From an uncultured Ruminococcus sp. (GTDB taxonomy: Bacteria; Bacillota; Clostridia; Oscillospirales; Acutalibacteraceae): 12,515 nt of DNA. A program made the position numbers and the translations under genes. Shown here one piece after another: positions 6,636-12,515 of the stretch; within the stretch, counting starts at the first letter, position 1; every line of letters starts with the position of its first letter. Location: assembly GCA_900554995.1 (NCBI GenBank), contig USJJ01000014.1, positions 1-12,515 of the forward strand, read 5' to 3'. The notes under the pieces were generated by a model that saw only the letters and a list, made by a program, of their open reading frames with translations, had not been told where the DNA came from and searched no databases.

Positions 6636-8615
6636 TTATTCAAAATAAACTTTCCAAAATTCGGAATATGCTTTGTCGCCGTAGATTTTAAAAATTATGT
6701 CGTCGGCAAACCTGATGATTTTTGTCAGCACCTCTGCCCATTCCGGCAACTCGGCAAGCTGTTTCTGAGTGAGGAGCTTTGCGTTTTCTTCGCTTAGATT
6801 TCCATATTTTACGCAGAAATCATTAACTCTCTTCGTCGTCTCTTTGCAGAACTCTGCGTCGGCTACCGTCGCTCTCATCACACGCTCGCAATCGTACATT
6901 ATCGCCCTGCACTCGTCCGCCGTCTCCTGCGTCCAGTCGAGCTTGCCTGCCGTGTAATCGGCGTAGAGATTTTTCATATCCCCGTATCTCCAGCGGCGGA
7001 TAAACCAGTTATCGGAATTACTGTTGAACTGCGGATATTTTTCAGGCTTTGAATTGACATTTTCAACATCGTGGGAATACATCAGCGCAACCGCCAGATT
7101 AATAACGGGAGAATTGTTTGCCGCATCCTCGTGGTGCATATTGTAAAAATACCAAGTATTATCGGGAAGTACACCCGTCGAGGCGTCGATCTCTCCATCA
7201 GGAGAAAGTCTGTCGCCGTTACTGAGCTTTTCGCCCGGAAGAGCCGCTGTTGCACCAAGCGTTGTAGATTCAACATTAATAACTCCGTCACTGTTGACCT
7301 TTGAAGAGTTTCCCATCACACGGAAGAAATTATACCGTGCGTCGCCGGTGTGAAGTCCGTAGCCTGCGATTATATTAATTTTAATTCCGTTTGCAGCCAT
7401 CTTTTTTATGTTGCTTTCAAGGTTGAGCTGTGCGTGATAAAAAGCGTCGGTCTTTGCTCTGACGGGTGAGTGAGCCTCGTCGCCGAGATATTTTTTCGCA
7501 AGCTCGGGATAGGACTCCCGATTGACCATCGCCCAGATCTGCGGCGTGTTTACAAGCAGGTTATTTAACAGATTATCATAAATTTTTGTCAGCATTGCAG
7601 CGTTGACGTCTGCCGGGAGCGCACGGAGCAGGAAATTAACCGTATGACCGATCAGCTCTCCGTACTCGGTGAACTCGGAGACAATCATCGGGATTCCCTC
7701 GTTATACCAGAACTCTGCCGAAACATCAAAGTCACGGTTCATCATATCCGTAACAGCCTGCGTGCCGTTGAGTACGGGCACAACATTGACAATAGTATTG
7801 ACCTTTTTCGTGTTTGTGAACTGTTCACAGAAAGCGGTGAATACCGTGCCGCCGAGACTGATCGGCAGAAGATTTACTTTTTTTGCACCCGTCTTTTCAA
7901 GGACAAAGTCTATGTATTTGTCAAGCCTTTGTGCCGATGTCATTGGATCGCTGAAAAGTGAAAACGAGAAAAAGAAAAGATTTTCCTCACCGATTATGTC
8001 GGAAACCGCTCTGAGCGGAAGAATTTTATAAAGATATGCGCACTGGTACTGCATATAATTCTGTGTGTCTGCATCGTCGGGTGTTGCGAAGTCCGCAAAT
8101 GAACCGTTGAACTCCAAAAGCCCGATTTTGTTATTTGCAAAGCTGCCGTCGGGCAGGGTTTTCTGTACTGAGAAAGCAACATCGGCAACTTTGCCAACCG
8201 CATCGACAATTCCGCAGTCTTTCTGAGCGATAATTGATTTAACGAGCGGAGCAATCAGGTAGCGAGCAACCGCCTTTAAAATTTCGGGAACATCGAAAAT
8301 CATTGTGCCGCTCTGAAGATCGTTGCCGAAAGCGTCTTTTTTTATCGGCGGACGTGACGGATCCTCGGCAGACGAGCTGTCGTAATTCTCGTCGACAACA
8401 TATGTTATCGAATGTGAAATTCCGGGCACAACAACCAACGGATAATAATTTCCGCTTTCGTCAACATTGTCGTAAACAACGGACATATCTTCAAGCGTAT
8501 AAGGGTAGTTATCCGAAGCGGGCGTGCCCGAGGATTTTGTCACAGCGCCGCCCATCGGCAAAATTGCCATTATAACCGACATAATCAAGGAAAAGATTTT
8601 CGCAACAAGGTTCAT
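6636..8615 (-). CDS. Secreted alpha/beta hydrolase, lipase- or acyltransferase-like
   Basis: A 659-aa exported protein. It begins with a signal peptide (about 1-24, MNLVAKIFSLIMSVIMAILP). The core fits an alpha/beta hydrolase: an oxyanion-type strand PLVVVPGIS (59-67), a nucleophile elbow PISLGG with S253, a late strand INIIAGYG (413-420), SDGVINVES with candidate acid D443, and MHHED with candidate catalytic H494 or H495. This order resembles lipases and LCAT-like acyltransferases, but the elbow has Pro instead of the first Gly of GxSxG. Insertions and a helical C-terminus (560-659) make it much larger than a minimal lipase. Substrate unknown; lipid or ester hydrolysis is inferred. A longer reading from an ATG at 8657 is rejected because that codon lies in the -10 box, whereas ATG 8615 has GGGAGG 8 bp upstream. 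It leads the operon with rsmE. Confidence 0.82.
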   Translation of the reverse strand: MNLVAKIFSLIMSVIMAILPMGGAVTKSSGTPASDNYPYTLEDMSVVYDNVDESGNYYPLVVVPGISHSITYVVDENYDSSSAEDPSRPPIKKDAFGNDLQSGTMIFDVPEILKAVARYLIAPLVKSIIAQKDCGIVDAVGKVADVAFSVQKTLPDGSFANNKIGLLEFNGSFADFATPDDADTQNYMQYQCAYLYKILPLRAVSDIIGEENLFFFSFSLFSDPMTSAQRLDKYIDFVLEKTGAKKVNLLPISLGGTVFTAFCEQFTNTKKVNTIVNVVPVLNGTQAVTDMMNRDFDVSAEFWYNEGIPMIVSEFTEYGELIGHTVNFLLRALPADVNAAMLTKIYDNLLNNLLVNTPQIWAMVNRESYPELAKKYLGDEAHSPVRAKTDAFYHAQLNLESNIKKMAANGIKINIIAGYGLHTGDARYNFFRVMGNSSKVNSDGVINVESTTLGATAALPGEKLSNGDRLSPDGEIDASTGVLPDNTWYFYNMHHEDAANNSPVINLAVALMYSHDVENVNSKPEKYPQFNSNSDNWFIRRWRYGDMKNLYADYTAGKLDWTQETADECRAIMYDCERVMRATVADAEFCKETTKRVNDFCVKYGNLSEENAKLLTQKQLAELPEWAEVLTKIIRFADDIIFKIYGDKAYSEFWKVYFE

Positions 8616-8623
8616 TGCCTTAT

Positions 8624-8629
8624 CCTCCC
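8624..8629 (-). promoter_or_regulatory. Ribosome binding site fixing the hydrolase start at 8615
   Basis: On the minus strand GGGAGG lies 8 nt before the ATG whose first base is 8615. The coding sequence after it begins directly with a signal peptide. The in-frame ATG 42 bp further upstream (8657) has no Shine-Dalgarno and overlaps the promoter. Confidence 0.9.
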
Positions 8630-8656
8630 GATAAAAAGCAAAATAATTGTAAATCA

Positions 8657-8685
8657 ATTATAACAAAATATAAATTCTTTTTCAA
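8657..8685 (-). promoter_or_regulatory. Promoter of the hydrolase-rsmE-rsmF operon
   Basis: Read on the minus strand: -35 TTGAAA (8685-8680), a 17-bp spacer, then TATAAT (8662-8657) preceded by TG one base away (TGTTATAAT), so it is both near-consensus and extended -10. The inferred start is about 8650, giving a leader of about 35 nt. No other promoter is evident before rsmE or the RsmF-like gene. Confidence 0.85.
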
Positions 8686-8690
8686 GGACA

Positions 8691-8719
8691 TTGATTTATT
8701 TCCGAAAAAATGCTAATAT
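8691..8719 (+). promoter_or_regulatory. Promoter of the PAP2 phosphatase gene
   Basis: -35 TTGATT (8691-8696), a 17-bp spacer, -10 TAATAT (8714-8719) with an extended TG at 8711-8712. The -35 box lies only 5 bp from the -35 of the leftward promoter, so the two are back to back. The inferred start is about 8726, with a leader of about 24 nt. Confidence 0.75.
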
Positions 8720-8749
8720 AAGTTATCAAAATTTTCGGAGGTTTAAATT

Positions 8750-9403
8750 ATGGAAATCACGGCGGCAGCCGCATGGCTCAACTCAACTTTTGCCGATTTC
8801 GATTTTGCAATTTTTGATTTCTTTCACAAATTGCACGACTCGGCGGCAGGCGGATTCCTCGATGTATTTTTCAATGCTGTAACAAAACTTGGCCACGACG
8901 GAATCGCACTCATTATCATTTCACTCATTCTTATGCTTTTCAAAAAGACAAGAAAAGCGGGCTCGGCAATGCTTGCAGGTATCATCGTCGGTGCTGTTTT
9001 CACAAACTTGACGATTAAGCCACTCGTTTCCCGTCCGAGACCGTACACCTTTACTGACAGCCCTGTTTATCAGTGGTGGCTGAATGCAGGAGCGCAGGTT
9101 GAAAGCGACAGATCGTTCCCCTCGGGTCACACGACCTCGGCAATGGCGATGGTTACGGGTCTTTTCTGCGTGACAAACAAGAAAGTAAGCTGGCTTGCAT
9201 TCTTCTTTGCAATATTTATGGGAATGTCCAGAATTTACCTTTGTGTTCACTATCCGACCGACGTTATCGGCGGACTGATTATCGGTGCAATCGGCGGTGT
9301 TATCGGCGGACTTCTCGTCAATTGGTTCTATAAACATGGCGAGCACAAGCTTAACAAGACCTATATAAATTTCAGTTTTGCAAATCTTTTCAAAAAAGCA
9401 TAA
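8750..9403 (+). CDS. PAP2-family membrane phosphatase
   Basis: A 217-aa integral membrane acid phosphatase of the PAP2 superfamily. All three signature motifs are intact: K90-x6-R97-P98 (KPLVSRPRP), PSGH (124-127, with H127) and S160-R161-x5-H167-x3-D171 (SRIYLCVHYPTD). In this family the second His attacks the phosphate and the first protonates the leaving group. Substrates are usually lipid phosphates such as undecaprenyl pyrophosphate, phosphatidate or phosphatidylglycerophosphate; which one cannot be read here. Hydrophobic segments lie at about 51-64, 71-88, 130-143, 146-158 and 172-192, with the active site expected on the outer face. The basic tail is probably cytoplasmic. GGAGG at 8737-8741 fixes the start. 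It appears monocistronic, with its own promoter and a hairpin after it, and is divergent from the secreted hydrolase. Confidence 0.94.
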   Translation: MEITAAAAWLNSTFADFDFAIFDFFHKLHDSAAGGFLDVFFNAVTKLGHDGIALIIISLILMLFKKTRKAGSAMLAGIIVGAVFTNLTIKPLVSRPRPYTFTDSPVYQWWLNAGAQVESDRSFPSGHTTSAMAMVTGLFCVTNKKVSWLAFFFAIFMGMSRIYLCVHYPTDVIGGLIIGAIGGVIGGLLVNWFYKHGEHKLNKTYINFSFANLFKKA

Positions 9404-9422
9404 AGCATATATCTTAAATTAC

Positions 9423-9456
9423 ACGGTACGGCAAAATTTTTGCTGTGCCGTATTTT
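9423..9456 (+). terminator. Rho-independent terminator after the PAP2 gene
   Basis: ACGGTACGGCAA (9423-9434) pairs with TTGCTGTGCCGT (9440-9451) in a 12-bp stem with two G-T wobbles and a 5-nt A/T loop, followed by ATTTT (9452-9456). The loop-proximal A/T bases could extend the stem. Confidence 0.75.
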
Positions 9457-9493
9457 GCGCACTTTGCACAAAAACGGGCAGCTACTTTGTACG

Positions 9494-9522
9494 TTGACGG
9501 AAATTCGGTTTTGATGTATAAT
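9494..9522 (+). promoter_or_regulatory. Near-consensus promoter of the PAP-like phosphatase gene
   Basis: -35 TTGACG (9494-9499), a 17-bp spacer and a perfect TATAAT (9517-9522): only one mismatch in twelve bases. A second TATAAT lies 10 bp downstream (9527-9532). Transcription should start at about 9529, leaving a leader of about 56 nt that ends in GGAGG (9573-9577). It is likely the strongest promoter in the window. Confidence 0.88.
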
Positions 9523-9584
9523 ACATTATAATAAGGATTGGTATCCCCTGTCCTCAAGAACATTTTCAAATTGGAGGTTTATAA

Positions 9585-11078
9585 ATGAAAAAGATTTCAA
9601 CAAAAATCATTTCCGTGATTCTTTGTGTATGTATGATCTTCGGCTGTTCGGCTATGGCATCATCCGCAGAGGAAACAACGGATACCGTAACAAGAGTAAG
9701 CTGTGCTTTCAACGGTGACTCTCAGACATCAAGAGGCTTCTGCTGGTATACTGAGACCTACACAAGGAGCGACGTTCAGATCGTCAAGACTTCCGACTTC
9801 AAGGGCAGTTTTGCAAATGCGGCTGAATATTCGGCAGGCAACGTATACAAGTTCCGCGATCTCTATTGCCACAAGGTAACGGTTTCGGATCTTGAGCCGG
9901 GCACAAGCTATACATACCGTGTCGGTGACAGATCTCTCAACCTTTGGAGCGATAACGGTACATTCAGAACAGATGACGGCGACAGCAAATTCTCCTTCAT
10001 TTCCATTGCCGACGTTCAGGCAAGCAGCGACGAGAACTTTGCACACGCAGCCCAGACAATGCTCGGTGCTGTTAAAACTCTTCCGAACTATGAGTTTATG
10101 ATAAACCTCGGTGACTTTGTTAACGACGATACAAACGACGAGTGGAACTGGTACTTCAAGAACTTTGCATTTGCAAACATGAACACCACAATCGCTCCCG
10201 TTGCAGGTAACCACGACGGCAACATCACAAACAAGCTTAACATCAACGTTTTCAACTCCATGTTTAACCTTGGCAACCCGAACACCGAGTCCAACACAAA
10301 CTGGGTTAACGGCGTTTACTACTCATTCGATTACGGCAACGCTCATTTTGCTGTTATCAACACAAACGACATGTATCCGATGACACAGTCTCAGAGAAAC
10401 TGGCTTGTTAATGACATGAGCAAGACCGATGCGGACTGGAAAATCGTTCTCATGCACAGAGCTTCATACTCCGAGGGCAAGAATATCAACAAGCCTGATA
10501 CGATTATAATGAGAGATGTTCTTATTCCGCTCTTTGACGAGCTTGATATCGACGTAGTAGAGGCAGGTCACGACCATGTTTACTACAGATCAAAGCAGGT
10601 TAAGGGCGATAAGGTTGTTGATAATGTTCAGTATGTAACAGAAATGTTCAACGGCGAAGAAACAACATTTGCACTCAATCCCGAGGGCTCCGTTCACATT
10701 GTTCCGGCGACGGCGGGCACAAAGAGATACAGAGTATATGATGCTATTGATCCTATCCCGGGCTGCTGTGACTTCCGTCTTTCAACAAGAGATTTGGGCG
10801 GCTGCTTTATGACAACCGAGATCGAAGGCGGCAAGCTCGTTATGAAATCCTACCTTGTTGATGACAAGACTCAGGAAATTACTCTCATTGACAAGTATGC
10901 GATCAAGAAGGACGTAGGACAGAACAAGCCCGCAGAGGACTATCAGGATCTTCCGACCGATAACGTATCAAATATCAGTGCATATGTTACAAACTTTGTA
11001 AAAGCTGTTGTTGATATGCTTGTCAAATACCTCTTTGTCCTCCTCCCGAAAGTTATCAAAAATGCGATAAAGAAATAA
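9585..11078 (+). CDS. Secreted purple-acid-phosphatase-like metallophosphoesterase
   Basis: A 497-aa exported phosphoesterase. A signal peptide (about 1-28, ending AMASSA) is followed by a fibronectin-III-like N-terminal domain (about 35-128, with LEPGTSYTYRVGD), as in purple acid phosphatases. The metallophosphoesterase domain (about 135-335) has D143 (IADVQ), G-D177 (NLGDFVND), G-N209-H210-D (GNHD), H291 (LMHRASY) and G-H329-D-H331. The residue matching the iron-binding Tyr of GDxxY is Asn (N180), so the classic purple Fe(III) charge-transfer site is probably absent. After a C-terminal beta region there is a hydrophobic, positively charged tail (464-497) that could anchor or associate with the membrane. 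Hydrolysis of exported phosphomonoesters is inferred from the family. C21 follows IFG, but the lipobox fit is poor, so I favour signal peptidase I. GGAGG at 9573-9577 sets the start. Confidence 0.92.
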   Translation: MKKISTKIISVILCVCMIFGCSAMASSAEETTDTVTRVSCAFNGDSQTSRGFCWYTETYTRSDVQIVKTSDFKGSFANAAEYSAGNVYKFRDLYCHKVTVSDLEPGTSYTYRVGDRSLNLWSDNGTFRTDDGDSKFSFISIADVQASSDENFAHAAQTMLGAVKTLPNYEFMINLGDFVNDDTNDEWNWYFKNFAFANMNTTIAPVAGNHDGNITNKLNINVFNSMFNLGNPNTESNTNWVNGVYYSFDYGNAHFAVINTNDMYPMTQSQRNWLVNDMSKTDADWKIVLMHRASYSEGKNINKPDTIIMRDVLIPLFDELDIDVVEAGHDHVYYRSKQVKGDKVVDNVQYVTEMFNGEETTFALNPEGSVHIVPATAGTKRYRVYDAIDPIPGCCDFRLSTRDLGGCFMTTEIEGGKLVMKSYLVDDKTQEITLIDKYAIKKDVGQNKPAEDYQDLPTDNVSNISAYVTNFVKAVVDMLVKYLFVLLPKVIKNAIKK

Positions 11079-11089
11079 TTTATTAAACA

Positions 11090-11124
11090 ATCCGACCTGC
11101 CAGTTTGTGGTAGGTCGGATATTT
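11090..11124 (+). terminator. Hairpin between the phosphatase and DUF6056 genes, weak terminator
   Basis: ATCCGACCTGCC (11090-11101) pairs with GGTAGGTCGGAT (11109-11120) as a 12-bp stem with one G-T wobble and a 7-nt loop. The tail is only ATTT, so it may be a leaky terminator or an mRNA-stabilising 3' structure. It ends 20 bp before the next start codon. Confidence 0.6.
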
Positions 11125-11140
11125 GAAAGTTGGATTATTT

Positions 11141-12502
11141 ATGAATATTAGTAAAACCATAACACCCAGAAAAAACAATCGAATTCATATGGCATTGCTT
11201 GTTTTATCTTTTGTTGTTGTCTGGGGATTAATGTTCGTTTTAAATTACTTAACTCCTTTGTACTTTGATGACTTTCGGTATATTTATTCTTGGCAAACAG
11301 GAGAAAGAATAACATCAGTTACACAGATTTTTCCATCAATGGTTGCACACTATCAAACAATGAACGGTAGAATACCGGTTCATTTTCTTGCACAGGTTTT
11401 TCTTCTCATAAATCCTACAATTTTTGACCTCATTAATTCTTTCGCGTTTTCTTTATTTGTCCTATTAATTTGTTACTATGCAGTTGGATCTTTAAAAAAT
11501 ATCTCTGCAACAGTTTTTTCTTTAGCCTTCTTTCTGATTTGGATTGTTACGCCCAATTTTGGGGAAAGTTATCTTTGGCTTACCGGTTCAGCAAACTATT
11601 TGTTTGGTCCCCTTATTGCTTTATCATTTTTGATTCCGTATATTAAATTTTTTTATGGTTCTTTTAACATAGAAAAAGCTTTGTTAAAGAGCTTGTTTTT
11701 GATAGCTTATCTTATATGGGGAATTCTTGCGGGTTGGACAAACGAAAATATCTCCCTTTGTTTAATAATTACTCAGATTCTTTTTATTATTTCTTCTGTT
11801 GTCACAAAGAAAAAAATTAGGTTATGGATGTTTGGTGGAGTTATAGGAAATATTATTGGATCATTTCTTTTGTTTAGTTCTCCGTCTTACTCAAAACGCT
11901 CGTCTATTTGGTCCGGGTCTATTAATATTTTCTCAATGCTGAAAAATTTTTTCCTAAATGTTTCGGAATTTTTTAATAGCTCTTTTCTTATAATGGCTTT
12001 GATAATTTGTGTCATAACCATTTTAATATTTAGAACTAAAAAGTTTTACATAGAAAATCATATAATATCTATAGTTTTTCTGTTGGCTTCTATCGCATTT
12101 ATTTGTTCAACTATTGCTTGTGATTACTTTCCGGGAAGAGCATGGACTTCTTGTACTGCAATGTTATGTATAGTCTTTCTTAATATATTACGAAAGTTAA
12201 ATTCAAATGCATTCTTCAAGAAAGCATCATATATTGCAGCATTATCGTGCTTCTTGATTTTTCTTTTTGGAAGTTACGTAAATGTCTTTTTTGAATTGAA
12301 ACAGGTAGATTATGCTTTTAATGAACGTGAAGCTCAGATTTCGCAATACCACCAACTACAAAAAGAAGAAATTAAACTTAAACCAATTAAATCACAGAAC
12401 AGATACTCGTGCTATTTTAGTGGCGGTGATGTTGCAAACGATTATTGGATGAATGCTGTCCTTGAACGTTATTATAATATTAAGATAATTGTAGACGAAT
12501 AA
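11141..12502 (+). CDS. DUF6056-type polytopic membrane protein, GT-C-like
   Basis: A 453-aa integral membrane protein with about 11-12 hydrophobic segments and a soluble C-terminal tail (about 385-453). Landmarks fit the DUF6056 family: TPLYFDDF (38-45) just after the first helix, HYQTMNGR (70-77), FGESYLWLTGSANYLFG (140-156), AGWTNEN (197-203) and PGRAWTS (331-337). An acidic pair in the first external loop followed by many helices resembles GT-C glycosyltransferases that use lipid-linked sugars; that function is inference. ATG 11141 is preferred over the in-frame TTG at 11123, which overlaps the hairpin tail, but its ribosome site (GGA, 11132-11134) is weak. The gene is far richer in A/T than its neighbours (12 G/C in 60 bases at 11641-11700), suggesting different ancestry. 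No clear promoter is seen, so it may depend on readthrough from the phosphatase gene. Confidence 0.85.
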   Translation: MNISKTITPRKNNRIHMALLVLSFVVVWGLMFVLNYLTPLYFDDFRYIYSWQTGERITSVTQIFPSMVAHYQTMNGRIPVHFLAQVFLLINPTIFDLINSFAFSLFVLLICYYAVGSLKNISATVFSLAFFLIWIVTPNFGESYLWLTGSANYLFGPLIALSFLIPYIKFFYGSFNIEKALLKSLFLIAYLIWGILAGWTNENISLCLIITQILFIISSVVTKKKIRLWMFGGVIGNIIGSFLLFSSPSYSKRSSIWSGSINIFSMLKNFFLNVSEFFNSSFLIMALIICVITILIFRTKKFYIENHIISIVFLLASIAFICSTIACDYFPGRAWTSCTAMLCIVFLNILRKLNSNAFFKKASYIAALSCFLIFLFGSYVNVFFELKQVDYAFNEREAQISQYHQLQKEEIKLKPIKSQNRYSCYFSGGDVANDYWMNAVLERYYNIKIIVDE

Positions 12503-12515
12503 TTAAATATGTTTT

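Noticed and set aside
5979..6797. Long open frame on the plus strand (272 codons) opposite RsmE
   Set aside because: It is antisense to the well-supported rsmE gene, lacks a ribosome site and its translation has no recognisable domain.
8616..8657. N-terminal extension of the secreted hydrolase from an ATG at 8657
   Set aside because: That ATG overlaps the -10 box, lacks a ribosome site and would bury the signal peptide 14 residues inside; ATG 8615 has GGGAGG.
9529..9584. Possible riboswitch in the 56-nt leader of the phosphatase gene
   Set aside because: Too short for known riboswitch classes, with only 4-bp chance pairings and no terminator within it.
9585..9650. Lipoprotein signal for the PAP-like protein (C21 after IFG)
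   Set aside because: Phe at -2 and Ile at -3 give a poor lipobox, and a signal peptidase I site near AMASSA is more convincing.
9729..10214. Minus-strand open frame (161 codons) within the PAP-like gene
   Set aside because: A Cys- and Val-rich translation opposite a clear metallophosphoesterase; no start signals.
11123..11140. TTG start for the DUF6056 gene
   Set aside because: It lies in the tail of the hairpin with no ribosome site; ATG 11141 is better placed, though its own site is weak.
1..12515. CRISPR array, tRNA, rRNA, insertion sequence, phage or toxin-antitoxin genes
   Set aside because: Looked for but not seen: no short regularly spaced repeats, tRNA-like cloverleaf, transposase or integrase motifs, or small paired genes.

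Overview
The window looks like chromosomal DNA of a low-to-moderate-GC Gram-positive anaerobe of the class Clostridia, probably of the Ruminococcaceae/Oscillospiraceae type. The reasons are the strong GGAGG ribosome binding sites, sigma-A type promoters, a secreted lysozyme-like enzyme ending in a type I dockerin, a DUF6056-type membrane protein and short-spaced operons. The genus cannot be fixed from this sequence.

Layout. (1) Positions 1-89 hold the last 28 codons of an unidentified gene, followed by a strong hairpin terminator that abuts the ribosome binding site of a 215-aa two-helix membrane protein of unknown function (154-801). (2) A promoter near 904-932 drives a rightward three-gene operon: a secreted GH25 muramidase with three Ig-like repeats and a C-terminal dockerin (962-3091), a small calcineurin-like metallophosphoesterase (3110-3811) and a TRIC/UPF0126 (YadS/YicG-type) membrane channel or transporter (3813-4475). 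It ends at a terminator (4481-4520) shared with the convergent operon. (3) That leftward operon reads from 8615 down to 4519: a large secreted alpha/beta hydrolase with a plausible Ser-Asp-His triad, then the rRNA methyltransferases RsmE and an RsmF/NOL1-NOP2-Sun enzyme, with gaps of 15 and 11 bp. (4) Back-to-back promoters at 8657-8719 fire leftward into the hydrolase operon and rightward into a PAP2-family membrane phosphatase (8750-9403). (5) A near-consensus promoter (9494-9522) drives a secreted purple-acid-phosphatase-like protein (9585-11078), followed by a hairpin and a markedly AT-rich DUF6056 polytopic membrane protein (11141-12502).

Together, most genes act at the cell envelope: peptidoglycan cleavage, lipid or ester hydrolysis, and lipid-phosphate or phosphomonoester hydrolysis. 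Only the two rRNA methyltransferases and the small phosphoesterase look cytosolic. I see no CRISPR array, tRNA, rRNA, insertion sequence or phage gene. The window is mostly ordinary chromosome. The main curiosities are the dockerin-tagged lysozyme, the secreted hydrolase leading an rRNA-modification operon, the paired extended -10 divergent promoters, a PAP-like enzyme lacking the purple-defining tyrosine, and the compositionally distinct last gene.
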